NCBI RefSeq assembly: GCF_900187975.1
Contig: NZ_FZPC01000007.1
Coordinates: forward strand, 124,001-188,000
Direction of reading: 5' to 3'
Source: Pseudomonas delhiensis
Lineage (GTDB): Bacteria > Pseudomonadota > Gammaproteobacteria > Pseudomonadales > Pseudomonadaceae
DNA length: 64,000 nt
Numbering within the stretch: the first letter of the stretch is position 1; every line of letters starts with the position of its first letter. Below the pieces are notes generated by a model, which saw only the letters and a program-made list of their open reading frames with translations, had not been told where the DNA came from and ran no database searches. The translations under genes and the position numbers were made by a program. Positions 20,151 to 31,450 of this stretch are shown here, one piece after another.

Positions 20151-20710
20151 TTATCTTCCGTTGCTCAGCCCGGGCCCCCGCCAGCGGCGGATGGCCTTCT
20201 GGAAGAACAGGCTGTTGGGCACCTGCAGCAGGGCGCTGGTGCCGTCCTCGAAGGTTTCCTCGAGGGTGGTGTAGAGCAGGTTGATGGCGATGACGCGGCC
20301 CTTCACGCCGACCTTGTCGGCCGACTCGATGACCTCCACCAGGTCGCCCAGGCGGAACGGGCCGACGGTGAAGATCAGCACCGCGCAGAACAGGTTGGAG
20401 AGCACGCTCCAGATGGCGAAGAAGGCCACCGCGGCGACCGCGACGAAACCGGTCAGCGCGGTCCACAGCACCTGGGCGGACACCCCCAGGCGCTCCAGCA
20501 CCATCATCAGCGCCGAGCCCATGATCAGCCAGCGCAGGCCGCCGCGCAGCGGCAGCAGCAGCTCGTGGGGCAGCGGGTAGCGCTGGGCCAGGCGGTTGAG
20601 GCCGCGCGCCACCAGGCGCTGCAGCACCCAGGCCAGGAGCAGGATGAGGATGATCTGCAGGCCGCGCAGCAACGGATCGCTCCAGGCGACGAGCAGCGGC
20701 AGGTCCTCCA

Positions 20711-20711
<1 letters not shown>
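20151..20711 (-). CDS. Small MscS-family mechanosensitive channel
   Basis: A 186-residue membrane protein with three predicted helices and the MscS core: a glycine/alanine-rich pore helix (LTGFVAVAAVAFFAIWSVLSN) and the beta domain with VGPFRLGDLVEV, GVKGRVIAINLLYTTLEE and VPNSLFF. It is much shorter than E. coli MscS (286 residues), lacking most of the C-terminal cage. I chose ATG 20711-20709, which overlaps the TGA of the upstream ABC-F gene (TGATG), pointing to translational coupling; a GTG one codon earlier is possible. Confidence 0.85.
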
Positions 20712-22624
<1,913 letters not shown>

Positions 22625-22671
22625 GGCGGCGGAGTTTATCAGCTTCGCCGCGCAACCGCTGTGGGAGCCCT

Positions 22672-23145
22672 ATGACAGAAGATATCTGGTCGTTCGCCCT
22701 GGACCTCTATGCGCAACCGGACTGCGAGGCGGCCTGCCTGGCATTGCAGGAGGCCGGCGCCGACGTCTGCCTGCTGCTGGCCGGGGCCTGGTTCGGCGCC
22801 CGTGGCGTGGCCTGCGGCGAACAACGCCTGGACGCCCTGGCGAAGGCCTCCGCCGGCTGGCAGAACGAGGTGGTCAGGCCCCTGCGTACCTTGCGCCAGC
22901 AATGGAAGGCCAGAGCGAGGAACGACGCCCATCTGGAAGAATTGCGGGAAACCCTGAAAACCCTGGAGCTGCGCGCCGAACGCCTGCAACTGGAGCGGTT
23001 GGCGGAAGCGGGACGGGACTGGGCCGAAGAAGACAGGGACGAACTGGACGCCTGGCTGCAGGGCTGCGCCGGCGAAGCGGGGAAGGCACGCCGCGGCGCG
23101 CTGCAACAGCTGCGCACCGCGGCGGCTTCGCGAGCGGCGCCTTAG
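22672..23145 (+). CDS. TIGR02444 family (DUF2390) protein
   Basis: A 157-residue soluble helical protein of unknown function. The start MTEDIWSFALDLYAQPDCEAACLALQEAGADVCLLLAG carries the family's compact signature, and the C-terminal part is charged and helical. Orthologues sit next to the ABC-F gene and algP in other pseudomonads. It overlaps algP tail to tail by three bases (stop TAG 23143-23145, algP stop 23142-23144), so neither transcript has room for its own terminator between the coding ends. Confidence 0.85.
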   Translation: MTEDIWSFALDLYAQPDCEAACLALQEAGADVCLLLAGAWFGARGVACGEQRLDALAKASAGWQNEVVRPLRTLRQQWKARARNDAHLEELRETLKTLELRAERLQLERLAEAGRDWAEEDRDELDAWLQGCAGEAGKARRGALQQLRTAAASRAAP

Positions 23146-24437
23146 GAAGCGCTGCTCGGCGTGGCGGCCGGAGCGCTCGGCGCTACCGGAGCCGGTGCTG
23201 CGCTGGCGACCGGAGCGGTCGACGCGGCCGGGGCTGCGGGAGCAGCAGCCGGGGCGGCAGCGGGCACTGCAGGCTTGGCTGCGGCGGGTTTCGCAGCGGC
23301 GGGCTTGGCGGCCGGTTTGGCAGCGGGCTTCGCAGCGGCGGGCTTGGCGGCCGGTTTCGCGGCAGGCTTCGCAGCGGCGGGCTTGGCGGCCGGTTTCGCG
23401 GCAGGCTTCGCAGCGGCGGGCTTGGCGGCCGGTTTGGCGGCGGGCTTCGCAGCAGCAGGCTTGGCAGCCGGTTTCGCGGCGGGCTTCGCAGCGGCGGGCT
23501 TGGCAGCCGGTTTGGCGGCAGGCTTGGCAGCGGCGGGCTTGGCGGCCGGTTTGGCGGCGGGCTTGGCAGCAGCTTTGGCAGCCGGCTTCGCGGCGGGCTT
23601 GGCGGCAGCAGTTTTGGCAGCCGGCTTGGCAGCGGCAGCCTTGGCAACCGGTTTAGCGGCAGGCTTGGCAGCAGCAGCCTTGGCAGCCGGTTTAGCGGCA
23701 GGCTTGGCAGCAGCAGCTTTGGCAGCCGGTTTGGCGGCGGGCTTGGCAGCAGCTTTGGCAGCCGGCTTGGCAGCGGCAGCCTTGGCAACCGGTTTAGCGG
23801 CAGGCTTGGCAGCAGCAGCCTTGGCGACCGGTTTAGCGGCGGGCTTGGCAGCGGCAGCTTTAGCAGCCGGCTTGGCGGCGGGCTTCGCAGCAGCAGCTTT
23901 GGCAGCCGGCTTGGCGGCGGGCTTCGCAGCAGCAGCTTTGGCAGCCGGCTTGGCGGCAACGGCCTTGGCAGCGGGCTTCGCAGCGGCAGCCTTGGCCACC
24001 GGCTTGGCGGCGACGGGCTTGGCGGCGGCAACCGGCTTGCGGGCGGCCAGGGACTTGCCGACCGCTTCCTTCACCTTGCTCACGCCCTGGGCCAGCTTCA
24101 GGCTTTCCTGGACGTCGCGCTTGAGGCTGGCGATGTAGGCACGGGTTTCCGCCTGGCGGCCCTTCAGGGTTTCCAGCACCTCTTCCAGCTCCGCGATACC
24201 GGCCTTGGCCTTGGCTTGTGCCTTGGCCTTCCCGGACTTGCCCGCTTCCTGCAGCTTGGTGCGTGCCTTGTGCAGTTTGTCCTGCGCCTTGGCGCGTTGT
24301 TTTTCCAGCTTGGCGTGCAGTTTCTCGGAGTCCACCAGGGCCTGCTTGCAGGCGGTCTCCAGATGCTCGATCAGACTGTGGGAAAGTTGCTGCAGCAGAT
24401 GCAAGGGAGTAGTGACAGGTTTCTTGTTGGCCGACAT
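23142..24437 (-). CDS. algP: Alginate regulatory protein AlgP, histone H1-like
   Basis: A 431-residue DNA-associated protein. Residues 1-125 are a charged coiled coil (MSANKKPVTTPLHLLQQLSH, then SEKLHAKLEKQRAKAQDKL and SLKRDVQESLKLAQGV). The remainder is an array of KPAA/KPAAK/KAAAAKPAAK repeats resembling eukaryotic histone H1 tails, ending in an alanine-proline tail. In P. aeruginosa AlgP contributes to alginate gene control, and its repeat DNA is a known site of rearrangement. I chose ATG 24437-24435 because GGAGG lies nine bases upstream and it begins at the conserved MSANKK; an ATG further upstream adds a non-conserved 42-residue leader. Confidence 0.95.
   Translation of the reverse strand: MSANKKPVTTPLHLLQQLSHSLIEHLETACKQALVDSEKLHAKLEKQRAKAQDKLHKARTKLQEAGKSGKAKAQAKAKAGIAELEEVLETLKGRQAETRAYIASLKRDVQESLKLAQGVSKVKEAVGKSLAARKPVAAAKPVAAKPVAKAAAAKPAAKAVAAKPAAKAAAAKPAAKPAAKAAAAKPAAKPAAKAAAAKPAAKPVAKAAAAKPAAKPVAKAAAAKPAAKAAAKPAAKPAAKAAAAKPAAKPAAKAAAAKPAAKPVAKAAAAKPAAKTAAAKPAAKPAAKAAAKPAAKPAAKPAAAKPAAKPAAKPAAAKPAAKPAAKPAAAKPAAKPAAKPAAAKPAAKPAAKPAAAKPAAKPAAKPAAAKPAAKPAAKPAAAKPAAAKPAVPAAAPAAAPAAPAASTAPVASAAPAPVAPSAPAATPSSAS
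23270..24050. repeat. Coding tandem repeats of algP (12- to 15-bp and higher-order units)
   Basis: About 780 bases of in-frame repeats built from words such as GGCAGCCGGTTTGGC and GGCGGGCTTGGCAGC encode the KPAA tail of AlgP. Higher-order blocks of about 60 bases recur almost unchanged (for example near 23330 and 23390). All length changes seen keep the frame. Slippage or recombination here would change tail length. The plus strand also stays open as an alanine-rich frame, which is a by-product of the repeats. Confidence 0.9.
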
Positions 24438-24710
24438 GACGTGCCTCCTGGCGTACGTGGTTGCGCCCATACTAGACCCGCACAGCCCCTCTCGCCAACG
24501 CCCCCATAAAGCTGAAACCCGCGCCAGGCACAATCTGCAGCCGTTTTTCCACAGGCTGGGCAACCCGCCTCGGGCGCGCCTCCCCCATCGACACCCTCGT
24601 CAACGCCGCCGCATGCCGCCGCCGCGAAGCCCCCGGAGGCGAACTCCAGAAGAGCCGTAAGCCGCATGGCACGGGGCTTTCAGCCGCTCCAACGGTTTTT
24701 TCCAGGCATG

Positions 24711-24741
24711 AAAAAAGGGCGCGTCTGCAAGGACCGCGCCC
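24711..24741 (-). terminator. rsd/algQ intrinsic terminator
   Basis: GGGCGCG and CGCGCCC pair around an eleven-base loop. On the minus strand the stem is followed by CTTTTTTCATG, 20 bases after the algQ stop. Confidence 0.85.
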
Positions 24742-24760
24742 CTTCGTTCGCCCGCGGGAA

Positions 24761-25228
24761 TCAGGCGTTGACCGTGCGCTGCTCGTGGGCGTTGTGCAGC
24801 ACCTCGATCAGGCAATCCTCAAGCTCGAAACGCTCGTGCAATTCCTGGCGCAGGGTCTTCAATGCGCTGGTCAGGCAAGTGCCTTCGCGGCAATCGCCGT
24901 TGTCGCAGCGGTCGTTGAAGTTCAGCGCGGCGGCGGTGATGGCTTCCAGGCGCGGGTAGATCTGCTTGGCCAGTTCCAGGCCGCGCGCATCGCCAAAGGC
25001 CTTGGCCTCGTCCATCAGCTGTTCGTAGACCTCGAAGTGGCCGGCGGAGACGTAGTCGACCAGGCGCTGGCAGAAGTTCTCCAGCCCCTCGCCATTGACC
25101 GCGGGCGCCTGGGTGCCGGATAGCGAATCGAAGGCCTGGATGAGTTCCTGGCGGTCACGCAACCAGCGGTCGATCAGCTGGTGGACGCCTCCCCAACGTT
25201 CCTGGGCATTGCGGCAGCTCTCGAGCAT
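24761..25228 (-). CDS. algQ: Anti-sigma-70 regulator Rsd/AlgQ
   Basis: A 155-residue cytoplasmic helical protein that binds the housekeeping sigma factor RpoD and, in Pseudomonas, influences alginate and siderophore genes. The family pattern is complete: [20 protein letters not shown] at the start, [31 protein letters not shown] and the metal-ligand-like cysteine stretch [11 protein letters not shown]. The standard length and its place next to algP support the call. It has its own terminator; the 246 bases upstream, before dsbB, should hold its promoter. Confidence 0.95.
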   Translation of the reverse strand: MLESCRNAQERWGGVHQLIDRWLRDRQELIQAFDSLSGTQAPAVNGEGLENFCQRLVDYVSAGHFEVYEQLMDEAKAFGDARGLELAKQIYPRLEAITAAALNFNDRCDNGDCREGTCLTSALKTLRQELHERFELEDCLIEVLHNAHEQRTVNA

Positions 25229-25474
25229 CTTGTCCTCGCTTCCCTCGGCCTGTCCCGGCGGGTTCCACCCCGGGACAATTCTCTGTCGAATGCATGCACT
25301 CGCCGGCCTTCTAGCGCTCTGATGGCGGGATTCCGGCGGTGCGGAAGACCAGAGTATGCCCGTGGGATGTCGGCTTCAAGACACCTTTCGCGGGAAAATT
25401 CATACGAGCGTTTAATCGGCAGGCCGCGGCGGCGCTGGCTTCGCGCCGCGGTGGGTCGTGGCGCCCCGCGGCAA

Positions 25475-25957
25475 TCAGCCGCGACGCAGGAACTGGTAGA
25501 CGGCGAACAGGGCGAAGCCGACGAAGGCCAGCAGGCTCCACTCCGGGATGCTCAGGCTCAGCAGCGTCCAGGTCACCTCGGCGCAGTCGGCCGAGCCGTG
25601 GAACATGGTCCAGAGGATGTCCGCGTAGGGCATGGTCTGCATCATGTAGTCCAGCGGCGGCAGGCACGACGGCAACTGGTCCGGCGGCAGGGTCTGCAGC
25701 CAGATCTGCCGGCCCGCGGTACCGGCGCCGGCCAGCGAGCAGAGCAGCACCAGCACCGCGTAGGTGCGCCGGCCGCGGCCGTGCAGGGCGGCGATCAGCG
25801 AGAACAGCCCGGCGCCGGCGAAGAAGATGCGCTGCACGATGCACAGCGGGCAGGGCTCCAGGCCGACCACGTACTGCAGGTAGAAGCCGGCGCCGAGCAT
25901 GGCGGCGCAGGCGAGGAAGGCGAGGAAGAACAGGGAACGCGGGCTGGCCAGGTTCAT
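25475..25957 (-). CDS. dsbB: Disulfide bond formation protein DsbB (DsbH type)
   Basis: A 160-residue inner-membrane oxidase with four helices that reoxidises DsbA and passes electrons to quinone. The first periplasmic loop carries CPLC (near residues 36-39, in LEPCPLCIVQRI). The second has the partner cysteines in LPSCLPPLDYM and SADCAEVTW, and the quinone-proximal arginine in VQRIFF is present. Pseudomonads carry two DsbB paralogues; the position beside algQ matches the one called DsbH. It is divergent from the sugar dehydrogenase gene across 114 bases. Confidence 0.92.
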   Translation of the reverse strand: MNLASPRSLFFLAFLACAAMLGAGFYLQYVVGLEPCPLCIVQRIFFAGAGLFSLIAALHGRGRRTYAVLVLLCSLAGAGTAGRQIWLQTLPPDQLPSCLPPLDYMMQTMPYADILWTMFHGSADCAEVTWTLLSLSIPEWSLLAFVGFALFAVYQFLRRG

Positions 25958-26071
25958 GGCGGCTCCAGTGGCACGGCATTTTCGGAAAGGCCGCTACGGT
26001 AGAGGAAATTCCGCGGGGCTTTCAAGGCGGCGGGCTAGACTGGGCCGGACAGCCATCAGGGAATTCCTACC

Positions 26072-27160
26072 ATGCGTCGACAGTTGATCCTACTCGCCGC
26101 GCTGTTGCTCGTCCCCCTCCCCGGCGCATTCGCCGCCTCGGTGGTGGAGCGACTCAAGGTACCCGAGGGGTTCCGCATCGAGGTGCTCAGCGACCAGGTC
26201 CCCAACGCCCGCGCCATGGCCCTGGGCGACGGGGGCACGCTCTTCATCGGCAGCCGCGAAGCCGGCAAGGTGTACGCCCTGCGCCCCGGCGAGCGGCGTC
26301 CGCAAGTGATCGCCAGCGGCCTGAAGATGCCCAGCGGCGTGGCCTTCCACCGGGGCGACCTGTACGTATCGGCCGTCAGCCGCCTCTACGTGCTGCGCGA
26401 CATCGAGACGCACCTGGACGCGCCGCCGGCACCCGAGGCGCTGCCCCCCGAGTTCCCCACGGAAACCCACCACGGCTGGAAGTTCATCGCCTTCGGCCCC
26501 GACGGCAAGCTCTACGTGCCGGTGGGCGCGCCCTGCAACATCTGCCGTCCGGACCGCGAGCGCTACGCCAACCTGCAACGCATGGCGGTGGACGGCAGCC
26601 AGCGCGAGGTGGTGGCCTACGGCGTGCGCAATACCGTGGGCTTCGACTGGGATGCCCGGGGCCGGCTGTGGTTCACCGACAACGGCCGCGACCTGCTCGG
26701 CGACGACCAGCCCGACGACGAACTGAACCGCGTGACCAGGGCCGGCGACGACTTCGGCTACCCGGACTGCCATGCCGGGCGCATCGCCGACGCGGAATTC
26801 GCCCAGCGCCCCTGCTCGGCCTTCGTGGCGCCGGTGGCCGGCCTCGGCGCCCACGTGGCGGCCCTGGGCATGCGCTTCTACAGCGGCGGGCAGTTCCCCG
26901 CCGAGTACCGCGGCAACGTCTTCATCGCCGAGCACGGCTCGTGGAACCGCAGCCGCAAGGTCGGCTACCGGGTGGTGCGGGTGGAGCTGAACGCCGACGG
27001 CTCGCTCAAGCGCCAGAGCCTGTTCGCCGAGGGCTGGCTGCAGCCCGGCGAGGAAGTGCTCGGGCGGCCCGCCGACGTGCTGGTGGCCAGGGACGGTTCG
27101 CTGCTGGTGAGCGACGACATGGCCGGGGCGATCTACCGCATCCGCTACGTCGGCAAGTAG
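26072..27160 (+). CDS. Periplasmic PQQ-dependent sugar dehydrogenase-like protein (sorbosone dehydrogenase family)
   Basis: A 362-residue secreted beta-propeller. The signal peptide covers residues 1-21 (RRQLILLAALLLVPLPGAFA). Propeller motifs follow: VPEGFRIEVLSDQVPNARAMALGDGGTLFIG, ETHHGWKFIAFGPDGKLYVPVGAP and WFTDNGRDLLGDDQPDDELN, the last typical of the soluble glucose/aldose dehydrogenase fold. It has two cysteines in PCNICRP, unusual but not a haem site because no CXXCH is present. It is predicted to oxidise a sugar using PQQ. It is monocistronic and shares a bidirectional terminator with hemY. Confidence 0.88.
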   Translation: MRRQLILLAALLLVPLPGAFAASVVERLKVPEGFRIEVLSDQVPNARAMALGDGGTLFIGSREAGKVYALRPGERRPQVIASGLKMPSGVAFHRGDLYVSAVSRLYVLRDIETHLDAPPAPEALPPEFPTETHHGWKFIAFGPDGKLYVPVGAPCNICRPDRERYANLQRMAVDGSQREVVAYGVRNTVGFDWDARGRLWFTDNGRDLLGDDQPDDELNRVTRAGDDFGYPDCHAGRIADAEFAQRPCSAFVAPVAGLGAHVAALGMRFYSGGQFPAEYRGNVFIAEHGSWNRSRKVGYRVVRVELNADGSLKRQSLFAEGWLQPGEEVLGRPADVLVARDGSLLVSDDMAGAIYRIRYVGK

Positions 27161-27183
27161 GCGGTCGCTGTCAGTTACAAACG

Positions 27184-27210
27184 AAAGCGGCGCCCCAGGG
27201 CGCCGCGTTT
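27184..27210. terminator. Bidirectional terminator between the dehydrogenase gene and hemY
   Basis: GCGGCGCC and GGCGCCGC pair around CCAG. T-rich tails flank it on both strands (GTTTCAT on plus, TTTCGTTTG on minus), serving both convergent transcripts. Confidence 0.8.
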
Positions 27211-27223
27211 CATCCGAACCTTC

Positions 27224-28462
27224 CTACACCTTCGCAGGCAACTGGACGGCACTGCCCACGGGCGCGCCGAACAGGCCCAGGCCTTCCTGGAACAGCCTGT
27301 TGCTGCGTTCGGTCTCCCCCAGGTGCGCCAGCAGCCGCGCCAGCTCGGCGCAGGTCTCGGCGCTGTGCTGGCGGGCCAGGCTGGCCTCCAGGTAGTCGCG
27401 GGCCTTGCCCCAGAGCTTGTCGGCCAGGCACAGGCGGCCCAGGGACAGGAGCAGGACGGGGTCGTCGGGGTATTTCTTCAGCCAGGCCTCGGCGTTCTGC
27501 AACTGGCGCGCCGGGTCGCTGCCGCGGGCCTTGCCGTAGAGCAGCATCAGGCGCTCGTCGTAGCCTTCCTTGAGGGCCTGGCGCAGGACCTTCTCCGCCT
27601 CCTCGGGCGCGCCCAGGCGCAGCAACTGCTGGGCATAGGCGGCGACCAGCAGTGGCTGGGCGCGCAGGTTGGCCGGCAGGTTCTGCCAGGTCTGGGTGAG
27701 CGGCTGCAGGGCCGTCTCGCCCTGCCCCAGGCCCTGCTCGCCGGCGGCTTCCAGGGCGGCGATCCAGGCGCGGCGCTCCAGATCGCTGAGCTGGGCGTTC
27801 TCCAGCACCCGCTCCTTGCGCAGTTCCGGCAGCAGGGCCAGCAGCGGGCGCCAGTCCTGCAGGCTGACGTAGAGCTGCTGGAGCAGGCGCAGCACCGTGG
27901 GGTGGCGCGGGTGTTCCTCGTGCAGCTTCACCAGCACCGCGCGGGCCGGCTCGAAGGCGCCGCGGTTGATCAGCAGTTGCGCGCGCGTCAGGCCCACGGC
28001 CAGGGCCGTGCCGGGCTGGCGTTCGAGGGCGCGGTCGAGTACCTGGTCGCACTCCTCGAAGCGCCCCAGTTCGTTGGCCGCGCGGGCCGCGCCCAGGTAG
28101 CTGGGCAGGCTGCGCTCGCTCAGTTCGGCGGCGCGCCGCAGGTGGCGCAGGGCCGGGGCCCAGTGGCCCTCGGCGAGGTCGCGCTGGCCGTGCTCCTCGG
28201 CCATCTCGGCGCGGCGCCGGCGGTTGAAGCGCGACCAGGGGTTGACCACCCGCCCGGACACGCCGAGCAGGCGCAGCACCAGGCGTACCGCCAGGTACAG
28301 CAGCCACACCAGCGCCAGCAGGGCGAGGAAGGTCCATAGGCTGGATTCGTAGCGGAAGCTCTTGTAGGCGATCAGCACGTAGCCCGACTGCTCGGCGATG
28401 GCCAGGCCGACCAGGGTGGCGGCCACCACCAGGGCCAGGACCAGCAGGTAGACGCGGCTCAT
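27224..28462 (-). CDS. hemY: HemY-like TPR membrane protein of the haem operon
   Basis: A 412-residue inner-membrane protein with two N-terminal helices (residues 1-25 and about 43-65) and a long tetratricopeptide-like helical domain facing the cytoplasm (RHLRRAAELSERSLPSYLGAARAA and similar repeats). It is the proteobacterial HemY that closes the hemCDXY operon, not the protoporphyrinogen oxidase of Gram-positives sharing the name. It probably organises haem enzymes. ATG 28462-28460 overlaps the hemX stop by four bases (ATGA). It ends 14 bases before a bidirectional terminator. Confidence 0.92.
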   Translation of the reverse strand: MSRVYLLVLALVVAATLVGLAIAEQSGYVLIAYKSFRYESSLWTFLALLALVWLLYLAVRLVLRLLGVSGRVVNPWSRFNRRRRAEMAEEHGQRDLAEGHWAPALRHLRRAAELSERSLPSYLGAARAANELGRFEECDQVLDRALERQPGTALAVGLTRAQLLINRGAFEPARAVLVKLHEEHPRHPTVLRLLQQLYVSLQDWRPLLALLPELRKERVLENAQLSDLERRAWIAALEAAGEQGLGQGETALQPLTQTWQNLPANLRAQPLLVAAYAQQLLRLGAPEEAEKVLRQALKEGYDERLMLLYGKARGSDPARQLQNAEAWLKKYPDDPVLLLSLGRLCLADKLWGKARDYLEASLARQHSAETCAELARLLAHLGETERSNRLFQEGLGLFGAPVGSAVQLPAKV

Positions 28463-29574
28463 TGGCTGCCCTCCGCCTGGGGCGCGGCGGGCGCCTGCTG
28501 CTGGTCGGCGGCGGCCTGGTCGCGGCGCACCACGTAGGCCTGCAGGGCGCTCAGCGCCGGGTTCAGGTCCGGCGCCTGGACGGCCACCGGCTGCTGCGCC
28601 AGTTCGTCGATGCGCAGGCCCAGGGCGCGGCTGTCGGCGAGGTCGGCGTTGAAGAAGTCGCCAAGGATCTGCCGCGCCTGCTTCAGCGCCTGCTCGTAGA
28701 CTTCCTGGCGCCCGTTGAGCGCGGCCCACTGCGCCTGCTCCAGGGCCAGGCTGAGGGCCAGGCGCACCCGCGTCAGCTGTTGCCCGGAAAGCAGCGGGCG
28801 CACGTCCTGGCCGGCGTTGAAGTCGATGCGCACGTAGCGCGAGATGCGCTCCCACCACTGGTCCAGAGTGCTGCTGCCATCGCCCCAGGCGGTGGTCGAG
28901 ACCTTGCCCGGGCCTTCCTTGAAGCTCGGCTCCAGCGGTTGCAGCTGGGCGGCCTGTTCGCGCAGCGCGCCGAGCTGCAGGAACAGCCCGGTGCGGTCCG
29001 GCTGCGGCAGGCTGCGCAGTGCCTCCAGGCTCTTGGCCAGTTGTGCGCGGGCAGCGAAGGCGCCCGGGTCGTTCTGCGCGCGGAGGATGTCGTCGGCGCC
29101 CTGCACCAGCTGGGTGGCGCTGTCGATGTCCTGCAGCGCGGAGAGGCGCAGCGAGGCGAGGCGCATCAGGTGCTCGGCCTCGGCCAGGCGCCACTGCTGG
29201 CGGCTCTGCCCGAGGACCTGCTTGAACTGCTGGGCCAGCTGCTGCTGGTCGCCCTGCAGCTCGACCACCAGGCGCCGGCGGGCTTCCAGCTCGTCCGCGC
29301 TGGGCAGCGCGTCCAGGCGCTTGTCCAGCGCGCCGTTGTGGTTCAGCAGGCTCTGGGCCTGGCTGCGGGCCTCTTCCAGCTGCTGCGCGCGGGCCTGGTC
29401 GCGGGCCTGCAGCTGCTGCGTCTGCCACAGCCCCCAGCCACCGACGCCGAGGCCGGCGACGCCGACCAGCAGGGCGAGCAGGGCCAGGCCGTTGCCAGAC
29501 CGGGCCGGAGCGGGCGGGGTCGGCTCGACGGGGGTATCTTGCGGGGTGTCTTGGGGAGTGACGGCTTCGCTCAC
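28459..29574 (-). CDS. hemX: HemX-like membrane protein
   Basis: A 371-residue protein with a proline/threonine-rich cytoplasmic N-terminus, one membrane helix (residues about 27-49, GNGLALLALLVGVAGLGVGG), a coiled coil and a large periplasmic helical domain ending in an Ala/Gln-rich tail. It belongs to the HemX family, which accompanies hemCD; it is described as a putative uroporphyrinogen III methyltransferase but lacks the usual SAM-binding methylase motifs, so an accessory role is likelier. I chose GTG 29574-29572 (AAGGATGG upstream, family start SEAVTPQD). It is coupled to hemY by a four-base overlap and lies 22 bases after hemD. Confidence 0.9.
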   Translation of the reverse strand: MSEAVTPQDTPQDTPVEPTPPAPARSGNGLALLALLVGVAGLGVGGWGLWQTQQLQARDQARAQQLEEARSQAQSLLNHNGALDKRLDALPSADELEARRRLVVELQGDQQQLAQQFKQVLGQSRQQWRLAEAEHLMRLASLRLSALQDIDSATQLVQGADDILRAQNDPGAFAARAQLAKSLEALRSLPQPDRTGLFLQLGALREQAAQLQPLEPSFKEGPGKVSTTAWGDGSSTLDQWWERISRYVRIDFNAGQDVRPLLSGQQLTRVRLALSLALEQAQWAALNGRQEVYEQALKQARQILGDFFNADLADSRALGLRIDELAQQPVAVQAPDLNPALSALQAYVVRRDQAAADQQQAPAAPQAEGSQ

Positions 29575-29596
29575 AGGTCCATCCTTCGCTCGGAAA

Positions 29597-30361
29597 TTAT
29601 TCTTCGTCGGCGCCCCTGAGCGCCTCCAGCAAGGCCGCGGCATTCGCCCCGCGGCAATCGATCACGCGTCGCGCACCGGCGTCGCGGGCCAGTTCGGCAA
29701 CCCGCGGGCTGGGCACGAACAAGGGTAGCCCGGCCAGTTGCGGCCAGTCCTCCCCGGCCACGCGCAGCAGGTGCTCCAGGCCCTGGCCACTGCTCACCAC
29801 CAGGCCGTTCAGCGTTTCGTCACGCACCCGCCGCGCCAGTTCGCCCGCCGGGTAGGCCGGCAGGACGCGGCGGTAGAGTTCCAGATAATCCACGGCCACA
29901 CCTTGGCCGCGCAGGCGCTCGGCGAGGAATTCTCGGCCACCTTCGCCGCGCAGTATCAGCACCCGCGGCCCCGGCACCTCCAGGGCCCGCGCCAGGGCCG
30001 GCAGCGCCAGCAGCGCCTCGCTGTCGTCGCCGTGCTCCGGGTAGTGCACGCGCAGGCCGTAGTCATCGAGGATAGCCGCGGTGGCCGCGCCGACCGCGAA
30101 CCAGTCCTGGCGCGCCGGCGGCTGCGGCCAGAAGCGGTCGATGCGCTCCACGCCCAGGCGCGCGGCGGGCTTGCTGACCACCACCACGGCGCAGTAGCGG
30201 TCCAGGTCGAGCAGCAGGCTGCGCTGCTCGGGGGTTTCTTCCAGGGGCTCGATGGCCAGCAACGGCAGGCTGGCGCTGGCCACGCCGTGCTCGGCCAGGC
30301 TGGCGGCCAGGGCCACGCACTCTTCCTGCGGCCGCGTCAGCAGCAGGCGCCAGTGGCTCAC
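29597..30361 (-). CDS. hemD: Uroporphyrinogen-III synthase HemD
   Basis: A 254-residue enzyme that cyclises hydroxymethylbilane, with ring-D inversion, to uroporphyrinogen III. The sequence follows pseudomonad Hem[21 protein letters not shown] at the start, [52 protein letters not shown] and [19 protein letters not shown] 30361-30359 overlaps the TGA of hemC (GTGA), giving the expected start (M)[10 protein letters not shown] and coupling it to the enzyme that makes its unstable substrate. Confidence 0.95.
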   Translation of the reverse strand: MSHWRLLLTRPQEECVALAASLAEHGVASASLPLLAIEPLEETPEQRSLLLDLDRYCAVVVVSKPAARLGVERIDRFWPQPPARQDWFAVGAATAAILDDYGLRVHYPEHGDDSEALLALPALARALEVPGPRVLILRGEGGREFLAERLRGQGVAVDYLELYRRVLPAYPAGELARRVRDETLNGLVVSSGQGLEHLLRVAGEDWPQLAGLPLFVPSPRVAELARDAGARRVIDCRGANAAALLEALRGADEE

Positions 30362-31299
30362 TGCGGGCCGGCCTCGCCATAGACAGCGGCGAGGATGTCG
30401 GCCGCGCCTTGCCCCAGCAGGTCTTCGGCGACCTTCACGCCCAGCGCCTCGGCCTCGGCCAGCGGCGCGCGGGCTTCGGCGCGCAGCAGCTGCGCGCCGT
30501 CGGGCTGGCCGACCAGGCCGCGCAGCCACAGCTGCTCGCCCTCGCGCACGGCGTAGCAGGCGATGGGCACCTGGCAGCCGCCATTGAGGCGCTTGTTCAA
30601 CGCGCGCTCGGCGGTCACCCGCAGCGCGGTGTCGGCGTGATGCAGCGGCGCCAGCAGCGCGTGGATCTCGGTATCGGCGCTGCGGCATTCGATGCCCACG
30701 GCACCCTGGCCACCGGCCGGCAGGCTGTCCTCCACGCCGATGGCGGAGCGGATGCGCGCCTCGAAGCCGAGGCGGATCAGCCCGGCGGCGGCGAGGATGA
30801 TGGCGTCGTACTCGCCGGCGTCGAGCTTGGCCAGACGGGTGTTGACGTTGCCGCGCAGGAAGCGGATCTGCAGGTCCGGGCGGCTGGCCAGCAGCTGCGC
30901 CTGGCGGCGCAGGCTGGAGGTGCCGACCACGCTGCCGGCGGGCAGCTCGGCGAGGCTGGCGTAGGTGTTGGAGACGAAGGCGTCGCGCGGATCCTCGCGC
31001 TCGCAGATGCAGTACAGGCCCAGGCCCTCGGGGAAGTCCATGGGCACGTCCTTCATGGAGTGCACGGCGATGTCGGCCGCGCCCTCCAGCAGGGCGGTCT
31101 CCAGTTCCTTCACGAACAGGCCCTTGCCGCCGATCTTCGCCAGCGGGGCATCGAGCAGCTTGTCGCCGCGGCTGGTCATCGGCAGCAGGCTCACGCGCAG
31201 GCCGGGGTGGGCCTGCTCAAGGCGGCTCTTGACGTACTCGGCCTGCCACAGGGCCAATGCGCTCTGACGGGTGGCGATTCGGATTTCGCGGGACGACAT
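30358..31299 (-). CDS. hemC: Porphobilinogen deaminase (hydroxymethylbilane synthase) HemC
   Basis: A 313-residue enzyme joining four porphobilinogens. Signatures: [19 protein letters not shown] at the start, [25 protein letters not shown], the catalytic aspartate in [34 protein letters not shown], and the cofactor-binding cysteine in [15 protein letters not shown]. The length equals that of P. aeruginosa HemC. ATG 31299-31297 is the family start. It is the first gene of hemCDXY; algR lies 289 bases upstream on the same strand with a REPIN between them. Confidence 0.96.
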   Translation of the reverse strand: MSSREIRIATRQSALALWQAEYVKSRLEQAHPGLRVSLLPMTSRGDKLLDAPLAKIGGKGLFVKELETALLEGAADIAVHSMKDVPMDFPEGLGLYCICEREDPRDAFVSNTYASLAELPAGSVVGTSSLRRQAQLLASRPDLQIRFLRGNVNTRLAKLDAGEYDAIILAAAGLIRLGFEARIRSAIGVEDSLPAGGQGAVGIECRSADTEIHALLAPLHHADTALRVTAERALNKRLNGGCQVPIACYAVREGEQLWLRGLVGQPDGAQLLRAEARAPLAEAEALGVKVAEDLLGQGAADILAAVYGEAGPQ

Positions 31300-31450
31300 G
31301 GGCAATTCCGGGACAAGGGACTGCGGGGGATGATAACAGGCTTCGGCCCCCAGGCTTTCCCCCCTGCGACGCCAAGGCAGGCTTTCAGCCCACCCCGCTC
31401 GGGCCATCCCCGGGATCAGGGTTCACTGGCAAGCCCGCGCCTACATCACC

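Noticed and set aside
23161-24138. Plus-strand Ala/Gly-rich frame of 325 codons opposite algP
   Set aside because: It is the mirror reading of the KPAA-encoding repeats and has no ribosome site or family.
22625-24437. Long plus-strand frame from 22401 to 24509
   Set aside because: It crosses the ABC-F start, the TIGR02444 gene and the algP repeats in a frame with no conserved motifs; a GC-rich shadow.
27224-29428. A 734-residue fused HemX-HemY reading
   Set aside because: The first part is an out-of-frame reading of hemX; HemY has a proper ATG overlapping the hemX stop.
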